Counted from the stretch's first letter, positions 30,791-42,533 are shown. The stretch: DNA of 64,000 bases from Telmatobacter sp. DSM 110680 (GCF_039994875.1 NZ_CP121196.1:3348001-3412000), one strand, 5' to 3'. Translations and numbers: made by a program. Notes: generated by a model not told the origin, from the letters alone.

Positions 30791-33520
30791 ATGTTGCGTG
30801 AAAGCTGGTCACGAATCCGTTTCTTCTTCGCCGGCAAAAAGCGCGCCGAAGTAGACGAGGAGTTACAGTTTCACCTCGAGCGCGAGGTAGAAGCAAACCT
30901 TGCCGCCGGTATGGAGTACGCCGAGGCGAGGCGGCGCGCAATGGTCTCGTTCGGCAGCAGAGAGCGTGCGCGCGAATCATGCCGTCAGGAACGACCGTCG
31001 TTCTACATTGAATCCTTGGTGAGAGACCTGCGTTACGGAATACGCGGGTTATGGAGAAATCCCGGCTTCACCGTCATGGCCGTGCTCACGCTCGCCCTGG
31101 CGATTGGAGCAAATGCAACCATCTTCAGCCTGATCGATCAGACGTTGATGCAGAAACTTCCGGCGGCGCATCCAGAGGAGCTTGTGGTGCTGGACTTTGC
31201 TGGAGCGCAGCCGGGCCATCTGCATTCCGTGGGCGGCAACACGCCCGGGCACCATCACGAATTCTCATATCCGATGTATCGCGATCTCCGCGACCAGAAC
31301 ACTGCGCTGAGCGGATTGATAGCGGAATCCCAACTCACCCTGGGCGTGACGTGGAACAATCACGCGGAGTCTGTTCAGGCGGAACTCGTGAGCGGAAATT
31401 ATTTCGAGACGCTCGGCGTTCGTCCGGCAGTCGGCCGTCTGTTTGTAGCTGGAGATGAGACCGCGCCGGGCGCGAATCCCGTTGTGGTATTGAGCTTCGA
31501 CTACTGGAGAACGCATCTGGCGGGAGCTCCGGTTGCCGGCAAAACTCTGCTGGTGAATGGAACACCATTCGCAATCGCTGGCGTCGCCGATCCGGGTTTC
31601 CACAGTATGGTCTGGGGACAGATGCCCGCTGTGTTCGTGCCGCTTTCAATGGAACAGGTGCTAACGCCGGAATGGCCTTATCTGAAGGACCACGGGTCCT
31701 ATTGGATTGATCTCATCGGACGCCTCAAACCCGGGGGCACGCGTGCGCAGGCAGAGGCGTCATTGAACATGTTATTCACGTCGCTCCGCGCTGCAGAATT
31801 CACGCAGCTGGGCGACCAGTCCGCGCATGCGAAACAGGGATTCATCTCCAACGCGCACCTCAATGTCACCGCGGGAGCAAAAGGATTCAGTCCGATGCGC
31901 GACAGTTTGGAGACCCCGCTCACGATCATTCTTGCCATGGTGATGCTGGTGATGGGCATGGCCGTCGTGAATGTCGCGAGCCTGCTGCTGGTGCGTGCGG
32001 CAGCTCGCGCGCGAGAGATTTCCGTCCGTTATGCGCTGGGTGCGACCAATCGGCAAGTGCTGCGCCAACTGCTATCAGAGGGCATGCTGCTCGGCTTCGT
32101 GGGCGCCGCAGCAGGACTCGCGTTGGCTCCACAAATACAGCGGCTGCTGATCCATTGGATCTCAGCCAATGCGCAGGGCGGAGTGCCGTTTTCGTCGATA
32201 CTCAACTGGCATGTCCTTGGTTTCTCGCTCGGTGTGACCGTCGCGGTAAGCCTGCTGTTCAGCCTGGCGCCGGCGATGCAGTTCAGAAATCCACGACTGG
32301 CAGAATTCATGCAGCAGCGAACAGGAACAAGTGCGGGCGGATCCCTCAGATTCCGGCGTACCTGTGTAGCGCTGCAGATTGGCTTCAGCCTGTTACTGAT
32401 GCTGGCCGCAGGCATGTTTGTGCGGACAATCCACAATCTGCGCCATGCCGAGACCGGGTTTCCGACTGATCACCTGCTCGTGTTCGACCTGGATCCGCTC
32501 CTTGCTGGATATAGCGGCAAGCCTGTTGCGTCCGTAGAGGAGCGAGCACTGGACGCGATTGCCGCGCTACCCGGTGTCCATGCGGTTGGAGCGACGAACG
32601 ACCAGGACCTCGCCGGTGACGACGTACAGGGCGAGATGCTTCCCGTCGGATATGCAGGAAAACCGGATGAAGAATTCTCTGTCGAGCTTCCTTGGGTGAG
32701 CACAAGTTATTTGCAAACCCTGGGCGTACCCCTGAGTGCGGGCCGCTATTTCAATGCCGCCGATACAGCGACATCGCAGCGAGTGGCTATTGTGAATGAG
32801 AGCTTTGCAAAGCACTACTTTGTAGAACCACAGCGGGCGCTCGGCAACATCGTGCGTCGGCCCAACAAAGTAGACACCGACGCAACCATCGTTGGAGTCG
32901 TGGCCGATGTAAAACACGCCAGTGTGCGAGACCCGGCCATCGCGACCTGCTACACGCTCTTTGCGCAGGCGACACGCGAGACTGGCCTGACGTTTTACGT
33001 CCGTACCTGGCAGCCGCCGGATTCGGCCATAACGAGTGTGCGTGCGGCAATCGCCGGCATAGATACACGGCTGATCGTGGGCAACCAGCGCACGATGGCG
33101 CAGGAGATCGATGCAACCTTGCTCGCTGAACGCGCAATCTCCATGCTGGCCACGGCCTTCGGTATGTTGGCAACCTTGCTGGCCGGCATTGGGCTATATG
33201 GAATCCTTGCCTATTCAACCGCGCAGAGGACGCGTGAGATTGGAATTCGCATGGCCCTCGGTGCTCAGCGCCACGCGGTCGTGAAGCTGATTCTGCGTGA
33301 GACACTCGTGCTGACCGGCGGAGCAGTCGCAGCCACAATCCCACTCGCGATACTGGCTGCTCGAATGGTGCGCAGTCAGCTCTTCGGCGTATCCGTCGCC
33401 GACCCCGCTGTTTACGGAGCAGGGATCTTGACGATCTGTCTGGTGGCAGCGCTCGCAGGCTTCATACCCGCCCGCCGCGCAGCAACGGTCGATCCCGCAC
33501 GCGCGTTGCGAACAGACTAG
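30791..33520 (+). CDS. ADOP-type ABC transporter permease (module 1)
   Basis: 909 residues. The N-terminal cytoplasmic segment (about 1-80, KRAEVDEELQFHLEREVEAN) is characteristic of the acidobacterial duplicated orphan permeases. Two MacB periplasmic core plus FtsX units follow: first membrane helix near 95-120 (NPGFTVMAVLTLALAIGANA), FtsX region near 385-480 (SLLLVRAAARAREISVRYAL), helix near 525-550, and the second FtsX region near 790-900 (QRTREIGIRMALGAQRHAVV). No ATPase is encoded nearby, hence orphan. It probably forms a MacB-like mechanotransmission or export device with an ATPase made elsewhere. Confidence 0.93.
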   Translation: MLRESWSRIRFFFAGKKRAEVDEELQFHLEREVEANLAAGMEYAEARRRAMVSFGSRERARESCRQERPSFYIESLVRDLRYGIRGLWRNPGFTVMAVLTLALAIGANATIFSLIDQTLMQKLPAAHPEELVVLDFAGAQPGHLHSVGGNTPGHHHEFSYPMYRDLRDQNTALSGLIAESQLTLGVTWNNHAESVQAELVSGNYFETLGVRPAVGRLFVAGDETAPGANPVVVLSFDYWRTHLAGAPVAGKTLLVNGTPFAIAGVADPGFHSMVWGQMPAVFVPLSMEQVLTPEWPYLKDHGSYWIDLIGRLKPGGTRAQAEASLNMLFTSLRAAEFTQLGDQSAHAKQGFISNAHLNVTAGAKGFSPMRDSLETPLTIILAMVMLVMGMAVVNVASLLLVRAAARAREISVRYALGATNRQVLRQLLSEGMLLGFVGAAAGLALAPQIQRLLIHWISANAQGGVPFSSILNWHVLGFSLGVTVAVSLLFSLAPAMQFRNPRLAEFMQQRTGTSAGGSLRFRRTCVALQIGFSLLLMLAAGMFVRTIHNLRHAETGFPTDHLLVFDLDPLLAGYSGKPVASVEERALDAIAALPGVHAVGATNDQDLAGDDVQGEMLPVGYAGKPDEEFSVELPWVSTSYLQTLGVPLSAGRYFNAADTATSQRVAIVNESFAKHYFVEPQRALGNIVRRPNKVDTDATIVGVVADVKHASVRDPAIATCYTLFAQATRETGLTFYVRTWQPPDSAITSVRAAIAGIDTRLIVGNQRTMAQEIDATLLAERAISMLATAFGMLATLLAGIGLYGILAYSTAQRTREIGIRMALGAQRHAVVKLILRETLVLTGGAVAATIPLAILAARMVRSQLFGVSVADPAVYGAGILTICLVAALAGFIPARRAATVDPARALRTD

Positions 33521-33552
33521 ACCGCGATGCAGTTAGTTTTATCCCAAGATCA

Positions 33553-36500
33553 CTAAGCCGTAGCCCGCTGTGGCTCCTGTCCGCTCAGCTTAACGCTCAC
33601 AACCTTGGACACGCCCGGCTCCTGCATTGTCACGCCATAGATCATGTCCGCGGCATGCATCATGCGCTTCGAGTGTGTCACCAGCAGGAACTGGGTTTCC
33701 TTGCTCAGCGTGTGCAACAGGTCGGCCAGCCGTCCTACGTTCGTTTCGTCCAGCGCAGCATCCACTTCGTCCAGCACACAGAACGGGCTCGGCTGGAACT
33801 GGAAGATACCCACCAACAGCGAAATGGCCGTGAGAGCCTTTTCGCCGCCTGAGAGCAGCAGCACGTTCTGCAGTTTCTTGCCCGGAGGTGACGCTACAAT
33901 TTCCAACCCGCTCTCTGCCTGGTTCTCCGCATCCGTCAGCCGCAGGAACGCCTGCCCACCATGGAAGAGCCGCGTGAATACGTGTCCGAAGTTTTCGTTG
34001 ATGCGCGCAAACGCTTCGTCAAACTTCTCCCGCGAAAGCTGATCGATTTCCTTGATCGTAGCCTGCGTATTCTCAATCGACTCCATCAAATCCGTGCGCT
34101 GCGTCTCAAGGAAGCTGTGCCGTTCCGCGGTTTCTTTGTACTCCTCCAGCGCCATCATGTTCACCGGGCCCATCTGCTCAATCTTCTGGCGCAGCGTCCG
34201 GCAAGTCTCTTCCTCGACCGCCAGCATTTCATCCGCAATGCGCACGATCTCCGCATCCGCGCGTAACACCGCTGCCTCGGCATTCACTTCCGCTAGGCAA
34301 CTCGCTTCAAGATGCTCCAGGTCCGATCTCAACTTCGCCGCTTGGCTCGCACGCCCGCTGCGATCGTCGCGCAACTGGTCCAGCGCTGCACGTGCGGTCT
34401 TCAGATCCGTCTCGATCGTTGCCAATTGATGCCGCAGTTCCAGCGCTTGCGCCGCGATCGACTCTGCCAGCGCCAGTGCCTCGGCCTTCAGCGTCGTCAA
34501 TTCCAATTCGCGTTGCGCCAGCTCTGCGCTTTCCCTTATGCGCTGCTCGCGTTCGGCCTCTGCCGCGGCACGCTGCTGCTCAATCGCCAGCACCCGTCGC
34601 TCCAGATCTGCATGCAGACGATCAATGCGCTGGAAAGCCGCCTCTGCGCCGCGCCTCCGCTCTTCGAGACCCGCCAATTCAGCCGTCAGCTTTGCCGCCT
34701 CGTGCTGCAGCGTCTCGCGAGTCTGCCGCATGGCTGCCAGCTTGTTCTGCTGCTCTTCGAGAGTAGCCTCGGCAGTTGCACGTTCCGCTTCCAGCCTCAC
34801 CGCTTCTTCGCGCTTCTGCTCGATCACTCCGTGCTTGGCTTCGCGCGCTTCCTTGTTCCGCTCCGCCTGCAGAATCCATTCCTGCAACCGACGCTCGATG
34901 CGCTGCGCCTCGTTCTCCATCTGCTTCAGCGCCGCACCCTGATCTGCCGCATCCCGCTCAGCCTGCCGACGCTCTTCACTCCGCATCTCAAGCGTTGCTG
35001 TCAACTCTTCAATCTGTCGAGTAAGTGTTGCGGCTTCGATTTCTGCCAGTCCAAGATCGCGTTCCAGCAGTCCCAGCCGCATCTCCGTCTCGCGCAGTTC
35101 GCGCTTCAACACCAGCGGACCTGCACTTGCCGGCTTGCCACCCGTCACCGTCGCGTTATGGAAGCACTCACCACCCGGTGTAAGGAAGTACGCATGGCTG
35201 TGTTCATTAGCAAGGCTCTGCGCCAGCGCCGCCGTCTCCACAAGATAGCCGTCACGCAATTTCGGAAGAATTGTTTCGAGCGAGCGTCCGAATCCGTTCA
35301 GAACCCGAACCGCGTCCTTCAACGGAGTCACGCCGGGCCTTGAGATGTTGTCCTCGGCTTCGTTAAACAAGCCTGCCTGCGCCGAATCGTGGATGAGAAA
35401 AGTCGCCCGTCCATCCACGCCCGACTTCAGAACACGCACACCTTCTTCAGCCGCATGCCAACTCTTGACGACGACATAATTCAGTTCATCGCGCAGAAAC
35501 TCGTCGACGACACCTTCGTGTTCGCCGCTCACCTCAATAAAGTCGGCAAGCGTCCCCACCGGCGTAGAACCGTTCTGCAGCGCACCGGGCTTCAGCAGCC
35601 GCCGGACAGTTTCGGTGGAATAGCTGTGATCGCGAATCAGGGATTCAAGCGATTCTTTGCGTCCCACCGCAGTGGCCTGTTCGCTGCGCAATTGATTCGC
35701 TCGCGTCCTCACCGAGCCTTCATCCGAGCGCCGTGCCTGTAACTGCTCGCGCAACTCAGCAATCTCGCTCTCAAGCCGCCTCAGCGTCTCCCCGGCTGAC
35801 TCAAACCGCAGTCGCGCCTGTCCGCTCTGAACGCCCAGACTCTCCTGCTCGTTGCGGGCCTGACTCATCTCGGCATTCAGCCGTTCGGCCTCGCGCTCCA
35901 GCGCCGCCAAACTCTCTTCCGCCTGCGCCGTGCTGTTCCGCGCATTGCCCGCCAGCGTCAGCAGATGCATTGCATGCCTGCGATCGGCTTCCAGCTTCCG
36001 CTCCGCGTTGAATACTTCGTCGGCCGCCGAACGCGCCTCGTGCTGCCGCGCTTCTACCTTCTCGTGGAACGCTCGTGCCTCGCCCGCAGCCGTCTCCAGA
36101 AACGCCTTTTGCTGCTGGCGCTCTTCGGCAATCCCGCCCAGTTGCGTCCTGGTCTGCTCCAACTCACCCGCCGCCGCCGCTAGTCGCGCTTCAAGCTCTG
36201 TCACGCGCTCTGCATTGCTCCGCTCTCGCGCCGCGGCCCGTTCCAACTCCACCGCAGCCGAGTTGGCCCGGTTCTGCGCATCCTGCCCTTCGCGATCCAG
36301 CCCATACCCGCGCTCCGTTAGCGAGTGCTGGCTTGCCTCCATCGACCCGATCTCGGCCGCGCCGCTCGTAATCTTTTCTCCAAATGCGGCGATCTCCTGC
36401 TCCAGGCGCGTCTGCTCCGCATCCATCAGCGTCATACGGCTCGCCAGAACTACGCGCAAACGTCCGCGCAATTCATCGCGAACCTGTGCAAACCGTTCAG

Positions 36501-37404
36501 CCTTTGAAGCCTGCCGCTTCAGGCTGTTCATCTGCCGCGTTACTTCCTCGAAGATGTCGTCGACGCGCGCCAGGTTCTGCTTCGAACTCTCCAGCCGCAG
36601 TTCAGCCAGCCGCTTCTTCGTCTTGAAGCGCGTAATCCCCGCCGCCTCTTCGATAATTGCGCGACGGTCGTGCGGCTTCGAACTCAGCAACTGCCCAATC
36701 CGCTCCTGCCCAATAATCGCGTAGCTCTCCGGGCCCAGGCCCGTTCCCATAAAGATGTCCTGGATATCACGCAGCCGGCACAGCTTCCCGTTCAGCAGAT
36801 ATTCGCTCTCGCCCGTCCGGAACAGTCGCCGCGTGATCACAACCTCGCCCTTTTGCGGAGTCCGGTTGAACTTCCTGCGGCGAATCTTCAGCATCACCGG
36901 TTGTGGCCCGCCCGTGCTCGCCTGGATCCCGCCTTCCGCTTCCGGAGCCTGCTTCTGACTTCCAACTTCGGCCGGAACCTCATCGTCTTCCAGAACCTGC
37001 CCGGGCTGCTCCGAAGCAATAATCTCTTCCGCCTCGGCAGCCTTCTGTTTCCTGAGTGCGTCCTCGTCCCAGTCCGCCGGCCCGTCGTGATCCACCACCA
37101 CATCCGGCTCTACCGGAATGGGCCCCTCATAAGCCTCGGGATCGACCATCGTAATGGTCACCTCGGCCATCCCTAGCGGCTTGCGTTCCCGCGTTCCCGC
37201 AAAAATCACGTCTGCCATGCTGCCGCCGCGCAGGCTCTTCGCGCTCTGCTCGCCCAGCACCCAACTCACACCATCCAAAATGTTCGACTTGCCGCACCCG
37301 TTTGGCCCCACCACCACCGCAATACCGGTTCCCGGCACCGTCAGTTCGGTACGGTCGCAAAAGCTCTTGAATCCGAGGATGTGGATTTTTTTCAGTTTCA
37401 GCAT
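33553..37404 (-). CDS. smc: Chromosome segregation protein SMC
   Basis: 1283 residues, longer than the usual 1150-1200. Walker A GPNGCGKSN at 33-41, two long coiled coils, a hinge near 545-690 (TPVGTLADFIEVSGEHEGVV), signature LLSGGEKAL and Walker B CVLDEVDAALDE near 1180-1220. It condenses and organises DNA with ScpA/ScpB. The extra length is an acidic, Pro/Glu-rich insertion at about residues 90-183, between AEVTITM and GEVVITRRLFRTG, inside the N-terminal ATPase head. ATG 37404 has GGAGTGAGC before it; GTG 37410 is an alternative. Encoded alone, with oxyR 311 bases upstream on the same strand. Confidence 0.95.
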   Translation of the reverse strand: MLKLKKIHILGFKSFCDRTELTVPGTGIAVVVGPNGCGKSNILDGVSWVLGEQSAKSLRGGSMADVIFAGTRERKPLGMAEVTITMVDPEAYEGPIPVEPDVVVDHDGPADWDEDALRKQKAAEAEEIIASEQPGQVLEDDEVPAEVGSQKQAPEAEGGIQASTGGPQPVMLKIRRRKFNRTPQKGEVVITRRLFRTGESEYLLNGKLCRLRDIQDIFMGTGLGPESYAIIGQERIGQLLSSKPHDRRAIIEEAAGITRFKTKKRLAELRLESSKQNLARVDDIFEEVTRQMNSLKRQASKAERFAQVRDELRGRLRVVLASRMTLMDAEQTRLEQEIAAFGEKITSGAAEIGSMEASQHSLTERGYGLDREGQDAQNRANSAAVELERAAARERSNAERVTELEARLAAAAGELEQTRTQLGGIAEERQQQKAFLETAAGEARAFHEKVEARQHEARSAADEVFNAERKLEADRRHAMHLLTLAGNARNSTAQAEESLAALEREAERLNAEMSQARNEQESLGVQSGQARLRFESAGETLRRLESEIAELREQLQARRSDEGSVRTRANQLRSEQATAVGRKESLESLIRDHSYSTETVRRLLKPGALQNGSTPVGTLADFIEVSGEHEGVVDEFLRDELNYVVVKSWHAAEEGVRVLKSGVDGRATFLIHDSAQAGLFNEAEDNISRPGVTPLKDAVRVLNGFGRSLETILPKLRDGYLVETAALAQSLANEHSHAYFLTPGGECFHNATVTGGKPASAGPLVLKRELRETEMRLGLLERDLGLAEIEAATLTRQIEELTATLEMRSEERRQAERDAADQGAALKQMENEAQRIERRLQEWILQAERNKEAREAKHGVIEQKREEAVRLEAERATAEATLEEQQNKLAAMRQTRETLQHEAAKLTAELAGLEERRRGAEAAFQRIDRLHADLERRVLAIEQQRAAAEAEREQRIRESAELAQRELELTTLKAEALALAESIAAQALELRHQLATIETDLKTARAALDQLRDDRSGRASQAAKLRSDLEHLEASCLAEVNAEAAVLRADAEIVRIADEMLAVEEETCRTLRQKIEQMGPVNMMALEEYKETAERHSFLETQRTDLMESIENTQATIKEIDQLSREKFDEAFARINENFGHVFTRLFHGGQAFLRLTDAENQAESGLEIVASPPGKKLQNVLLLSGGEKALTAISLLVGIFQFQPSPFCVLDEVDAALDETNVGRLADLLHTLSKETQFLLVTHSKRMMHAADMIYGVTMQEPGVSKVVSVKLSGQEPQRATA

Positions 37405-37715
37405 GCTCACTCCGGGTCAACGGGATACGAACGATTTCGCGTGAAGTCGGAACCGGAGGACCAGGAAACCCCGCCAAGCGATCGTTGCTCGTCGGACTGG
37501 TCGTTCGGCGCTGGTTCACGCCTCGAGGGGAATTAGACCCTCTTCGATTACAGACTCTAAGGAGCCTAAAAGTAAGGGTCAATCATGGGGAGAGGTTCTT
37601 TTGTGGATAAGGGGGTCCCGAACCCGTCTTTTCCATTATTTTAGGCTTTTTCCCGGAATCATCCTACTTTTATTGAGTTTCAGCCGATTTTTCCACAGGC
37701 TTGATTGGCCATATT
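37405..37715. other. AT-rich region upstream of smc with DnaA-box-like sequences
   Basis: About 310 bases without a gene, between oxyR and smc (both minus). The part from about 37600 to 37715 is clearly richer in A and T than the neighbours. It contains TGTGGATAA at 37602-37610, the perfect complement of the DnaA box TTATCCACA, and TTTTCCACA at 37689-37697, one mismatch from it and in the opposite orientation. Presumably it also holds the smc promoter. Confidence 0.4.
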
Positions 37716-38654
37716 TTATCGAAGATTTTGGCGAAAACTTACTGCCTTCCGGATCACTTTCTCGATCGCTCTCAAAGCCTGGGCTCGTGGAAATCCCGGC
37801 CGGCTAGCCAGCCGAATGGTCCGGCTGGACCTCCCCGTCAACGGCAGCAGGACGATTCCCCTCTGTCCCAGCGTCCCCGCCGCCAGTGCTGGAATCAGCG
37901 TCGATCCGTATCCCGCCGCCACCAGGTTCACAAGCGTCTCGAGCGTCGCCGCCTGCATCGAGCCCTGTAACGTCCCCTGGAGTGACCCCCGCATGTGCCC
38001 TACACCCATCCCATGCGCTCCATGTTTTGCCCCGCACGCTGCCAGCGCCTGCGTCGACAGGCAATGCCCATCCGCCAGCACCAGCAATTCCTCCGTCAAC
38101 GCACTTTCATCCACCTTCTTGGCGCCCGCCAGCCTGTGATTTCGAGGCAGCGCCGCCAGTAGCGGCTCGTCATAAAGCTCGATCTCTGTAATCTCCGGCG
38201 CATCCGTTGCCGTCGCCAGCAGCGCCGCATCCAGCTTGTGATTCCGCAGACCCTCCACCAGCGCTCGCGTCTGATCCTCCCACAACTCGATTGTCAGCCC
38301 CGGATACCCCTGCCGCAGCGGCTTCAAAATCAGCGGCATTAGATAAGGAGCAACAGTTGGAATCACCCCCAGTTTCAACGGACCTACCATCGGATCTCGC
38401 GCCGCCCGCGCCACCGCTTCCATCTGCCCCGCCTCGGCCAGCGCCCGCTTGGCATGGGTCAGAATCTGGCTCCCCACCGGAGTGATATCCACCCGCTTAT
38501 TCGTGCGCTCCAGCAGCGTCACGCCCAATTCGTCTTCGAGCTTTTTAATCTGGCTGCTCAGCGTCGGCTGACTCACGTTGCAAGCCTCGGCCGCGCGCCC
38601 AAAATGCCGGTGCTCCGCAATCGCCACAAGATACCGCAATTCCTGCAAATTCAT
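37716..38654 (-). CDS. oxyR: Hydrogen peroxide-sensing LysR-type regulator
   Basis: 312 residues. LysR winged helix at 1-60 (ELRYLVAIAEHRHFGRAAEA, VSQPTLSSQIKKLEDELGV) and an effector domain with the redox pair Cys198 and Cys207 in GHCLSTQALAAC, the same spacing as Cys199/Cys208 of E. coli OxyR. Oxidation to a disulfide should switch it to an activator. ATG 38654 starts the conserved protein (GGCGGGG upstream); the frame is open to 38753 but that part is intergenic repeat. It is divergent from katG, so it very likely controls katG and itself. Confidence 0.93.
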   Translation of the reverse strand: MNLQELRYLVAIAEHRHFGRAAEACNVSQPTLSSQIKKLEDELGVTLLERTNKRVDITPVGSQILTHAKRALAEAGQMEAVARAARDPMVGPLKLGVIPTVAPYLMPLILKPLRQGYPGLTIELWEDQTRALVEGLRNHKLDAALLATATDAPEITEIELYDEPLLAALPRNHRLAGAKKVDESALTEELLVLADGHCLSTQALAACGAKHGAHGMGVGHMRGSLQGTLQGSMQAATLETLVNLVAAGYGSTLIPALAAGTLGQRGIVLLPLTGRSSRTIRLASRPGFPRAQALRAIEKVIRKAVSFRQNLR

Positions 38655-38692
38655 TTCAACCCCGCCAACCACGAATACGCAGCGCTGCCTGT

Positions 38693-38727
38693 TCCCTAGT
38701 CCCCAGTCCCTATCCCCTGGTCCCTGG
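38693..38727. repeat. Degenerate heptanucleotide repeat, five units
   Basis: Five consecutive 7-base units: TCCCTAG, TCCCCAG, TCCCTAT, CCCCTGG, TCCCTGG. They lie in the oxyR leader, 39-73 bases upstream of its start, in the oxyR-katG divergent region. Similar 7-base periodic tracts occur at 50469 and 53534. They resemble short tandemly repeated repetitive (STRR) sequences known from cyanobacteria. Confidence 0.65.
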
Positions 38728-38743
38728 TCCTTTTTCATCATAG

Positions 38744-41164
<2,421 letters not shown>

Positions 41165-41176
41165 CGAGCGCAGAGT

Positions 41177-41209
41177 TGGGTGCCCGAGGTCTAGCTTTGA
41201 GACTTGGGT
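41177..41209. repeat. GGGTGCCC-tagged intergenic hairpin, copy 1
   Basis: GGGTGCCC is followed by AGGTCT-agctttg-AGACTT (one G-T pair) and then GGGTG. It lies just after the katG stop. It shares its design with the elements at 41236 and 42747, and could also act as the katG terminator, though there is no T-run. Confidence 0.5.
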
Positions 41210-41235
41210 GGAGTTCAACCAAATACAGAAAGAAG

Positions 41236-41280
41236 GTGCCCCATCCTTGAATCGTTCTGTGATTCAAGGATGGGATACCA
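41236..41280. repeat. GGTGCCC-tagged intergenic hairpin, copy 2
   Basis: CCCATCCTTGAATC (41240-41253), loop GTTCTGT, and GATTCAAGGATGGG (41261-41274) form a perfect 14-bp stem, preceded by the tag GGTGCC and followed by ATACC. No T-run follows. It is the strongest of the three related hairpins. Confidence 0.65.
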
Positions 41281-41362
41281 CAGACCCAACCCCAACGATC
41301 GGCTGGACCACTTCACTTCATCAACCCGCATCCCACATCCATCAACACAATCGAGGTGAATC

Positions 41363-41779
41363 ATGAGCATCCTCAATACCGTAGAATCCATGGCCATGGG
41401 CAATGCCGGCCCAGAACACGCGCAGGTCGCTGGCGGCCTCATGGAAGAACTTCAAAATCAGCCCGGCGGCATCGGTGGCCTCATCCAGAATCTCCAGCGC
41501 AACGGCATGGGACCCGCGGTCGAGCAGTGGTCACAAGGTCAGACGCAGCCTAATCCCTCCGCAATTGAAAACGGCCTCGCCGGTACTGGCATCATCGCGA
41601 ACATCGCGCAGCGCACCGGCCTCTCTGAGGGAGTCGTCCGCGGATCTCTGGCCGTCGTAATTCCGCTTGTGGTTAGCCACGTAATCTCGAACAACCACGT
41701 CAGCCCCACCGGAGAACCAACTGGGACTCAACCTGAAAGCGGCAGCATCCTGCAGTCCGTACTGCAGCGCATCCTTTGA
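41363..41779 (+). CDS. YidB/DUF937 family protein
   Basis: 138 residues, rich in Gly, Gln and Asn. GGLMEELQNQPGGIGGLIQN, then LQRNGMGPAVEQWSQGQTQP and IAQRTGLSEGVVRGSLAVVI are signatures of DUF937/YidB-like proteins, small cytoplasmic proteins with a helical repeat of unknown function. GAGGTG precedes the ATG. It is a single gene between repeat-rich intergenic regions. Confidence 0.88.
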   Translation: MSILNTVESMAMGNAGPEHAQVAGGLMEELQNQPGGIGGLIQNLQRNGMGPAVEQWSQGQTQPNPSAIENGLAGTGIIANIAQRTGLSEGVVRGSLAVVIPLVVSHVISNNHVSPTGEPTGTQPESGSILQSVLQRIL

Positions 41780-41810
41780 GTGAGTGGGCCTGACCACTAC
41801 TCACCACTCT

Positions 41811-42533
41811 TCACTTCGCAACGCGGAACTCCAGCGTCGCGTAATTCATCTGACCCTGCGCCACCGTGTGCACTGTCAACACGTTTCTGCCTTTTTCCAA
41901 ATGCACCTTCACCAGATCCTTCGCCAGATTCCAGTGGTGCCACTGCCGCCACGCCACCGTATCGGATGCATCATACGTTGAAGCAATCGTCAACGGCCCC
42001 GTAGTCGCCACTCCGTTCACATCCAGCGAGATCGCGCCGCCGCGATTCGATGTATACAGCAGATCAGCCGAGTACTCTCCCGTCTCCGCTACATCAACCG
42101 TCACGTTGAACCACTCACCAGGCTCCGTCCAACCCACATAAAGCATCCCCGCTGGCGGCGTCGCCTTGTCATACGGATTGTCGTCAATCTTCGGATTGAG
42201 GCCGAACTTCGTATACGAAGTATCCACGCCTTCGTTCATTCGAAATTCATTCAAATAGGTTCCGTTCGCGGGATTCAGAGCGCCGCTTCCGTTGTTCTTC
42301 GCGTCTGAATCGTGATACGCCACGCCCTCGCCACCCACATCGTAGTAAGCGCACATCACCGTCCCCGGAATCTTTTGCGCTCCGCCGTTGTACTTGCTGT
42401 CATGAAACGGCGTGCCTTTGTAGCTCTTCAAAAAATCCGAAGTCTGCCCGCTAGCCGCACCTGCCACCATCATCGCAACCGCCGAACCCATCAACCAATT
42501 CCGATACAGAAGACCACGCATCAATACATTCAC
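41811..42533 (-). CDS. Exported protein with a carbohydrate-binding (CBM6-like) domain
   Basis: 240 residues. A signal peptide (about residues 1-29, ending AAGAASGQ) is followed by a beta-rich domain: YKGTPFHDSKYNGGAQKIPG, CAYYDVGGEGVAYHD, GTYLNEFRMNEGVDTSYTK, and GWTEPGEWFNVTVDVAETGE. These are hallmarks of CBM6/DUF5010-type domains attached to many secreted glycoside hydrolases, here standing alone, so it may bind polysaccharide or a cell-surface glycan. GTG 42533 is taken as start (GGAAAG upstream); ATG 42521 is an alternative. Confidence 0.75.
   Translation of the reverse strand: MNVLMRGLLYRNWLMGSAVAMMVAGAASGQTSDFLKSYKGTPFHDSKYNGGAQKIPGTVMCAYYDVGGEGVAYHDSDAKNNGSGALNPANGTYLNEFRMNEGVDTSYTKFGLNPKIDDNPYDKATPPAGMLYVGWTEPGEWFNVTVDVAETGEYSADLLYTSNRGGAISLDVNGVATTGPLTIASTYDASDTVAWRQWHHWNLAKDLVKVHLEKGRNVLTVHTVAQGQMNYATLEFRVAK

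Noticed and set aside
34312..35343. A 343-codon open frame on the plus strand
   Set aside because: Antisense to smc coiled-coil sequence; Cys/Gln/Leu-rich composition reflects the complement of Glu/Ala/Arg codons.
37602..37715. Chromosomal origin of replication
   Set aside because: Only two DnaA-box-like sites, and none of dnaA, dnaN, gyrB or rpmH is nearby.
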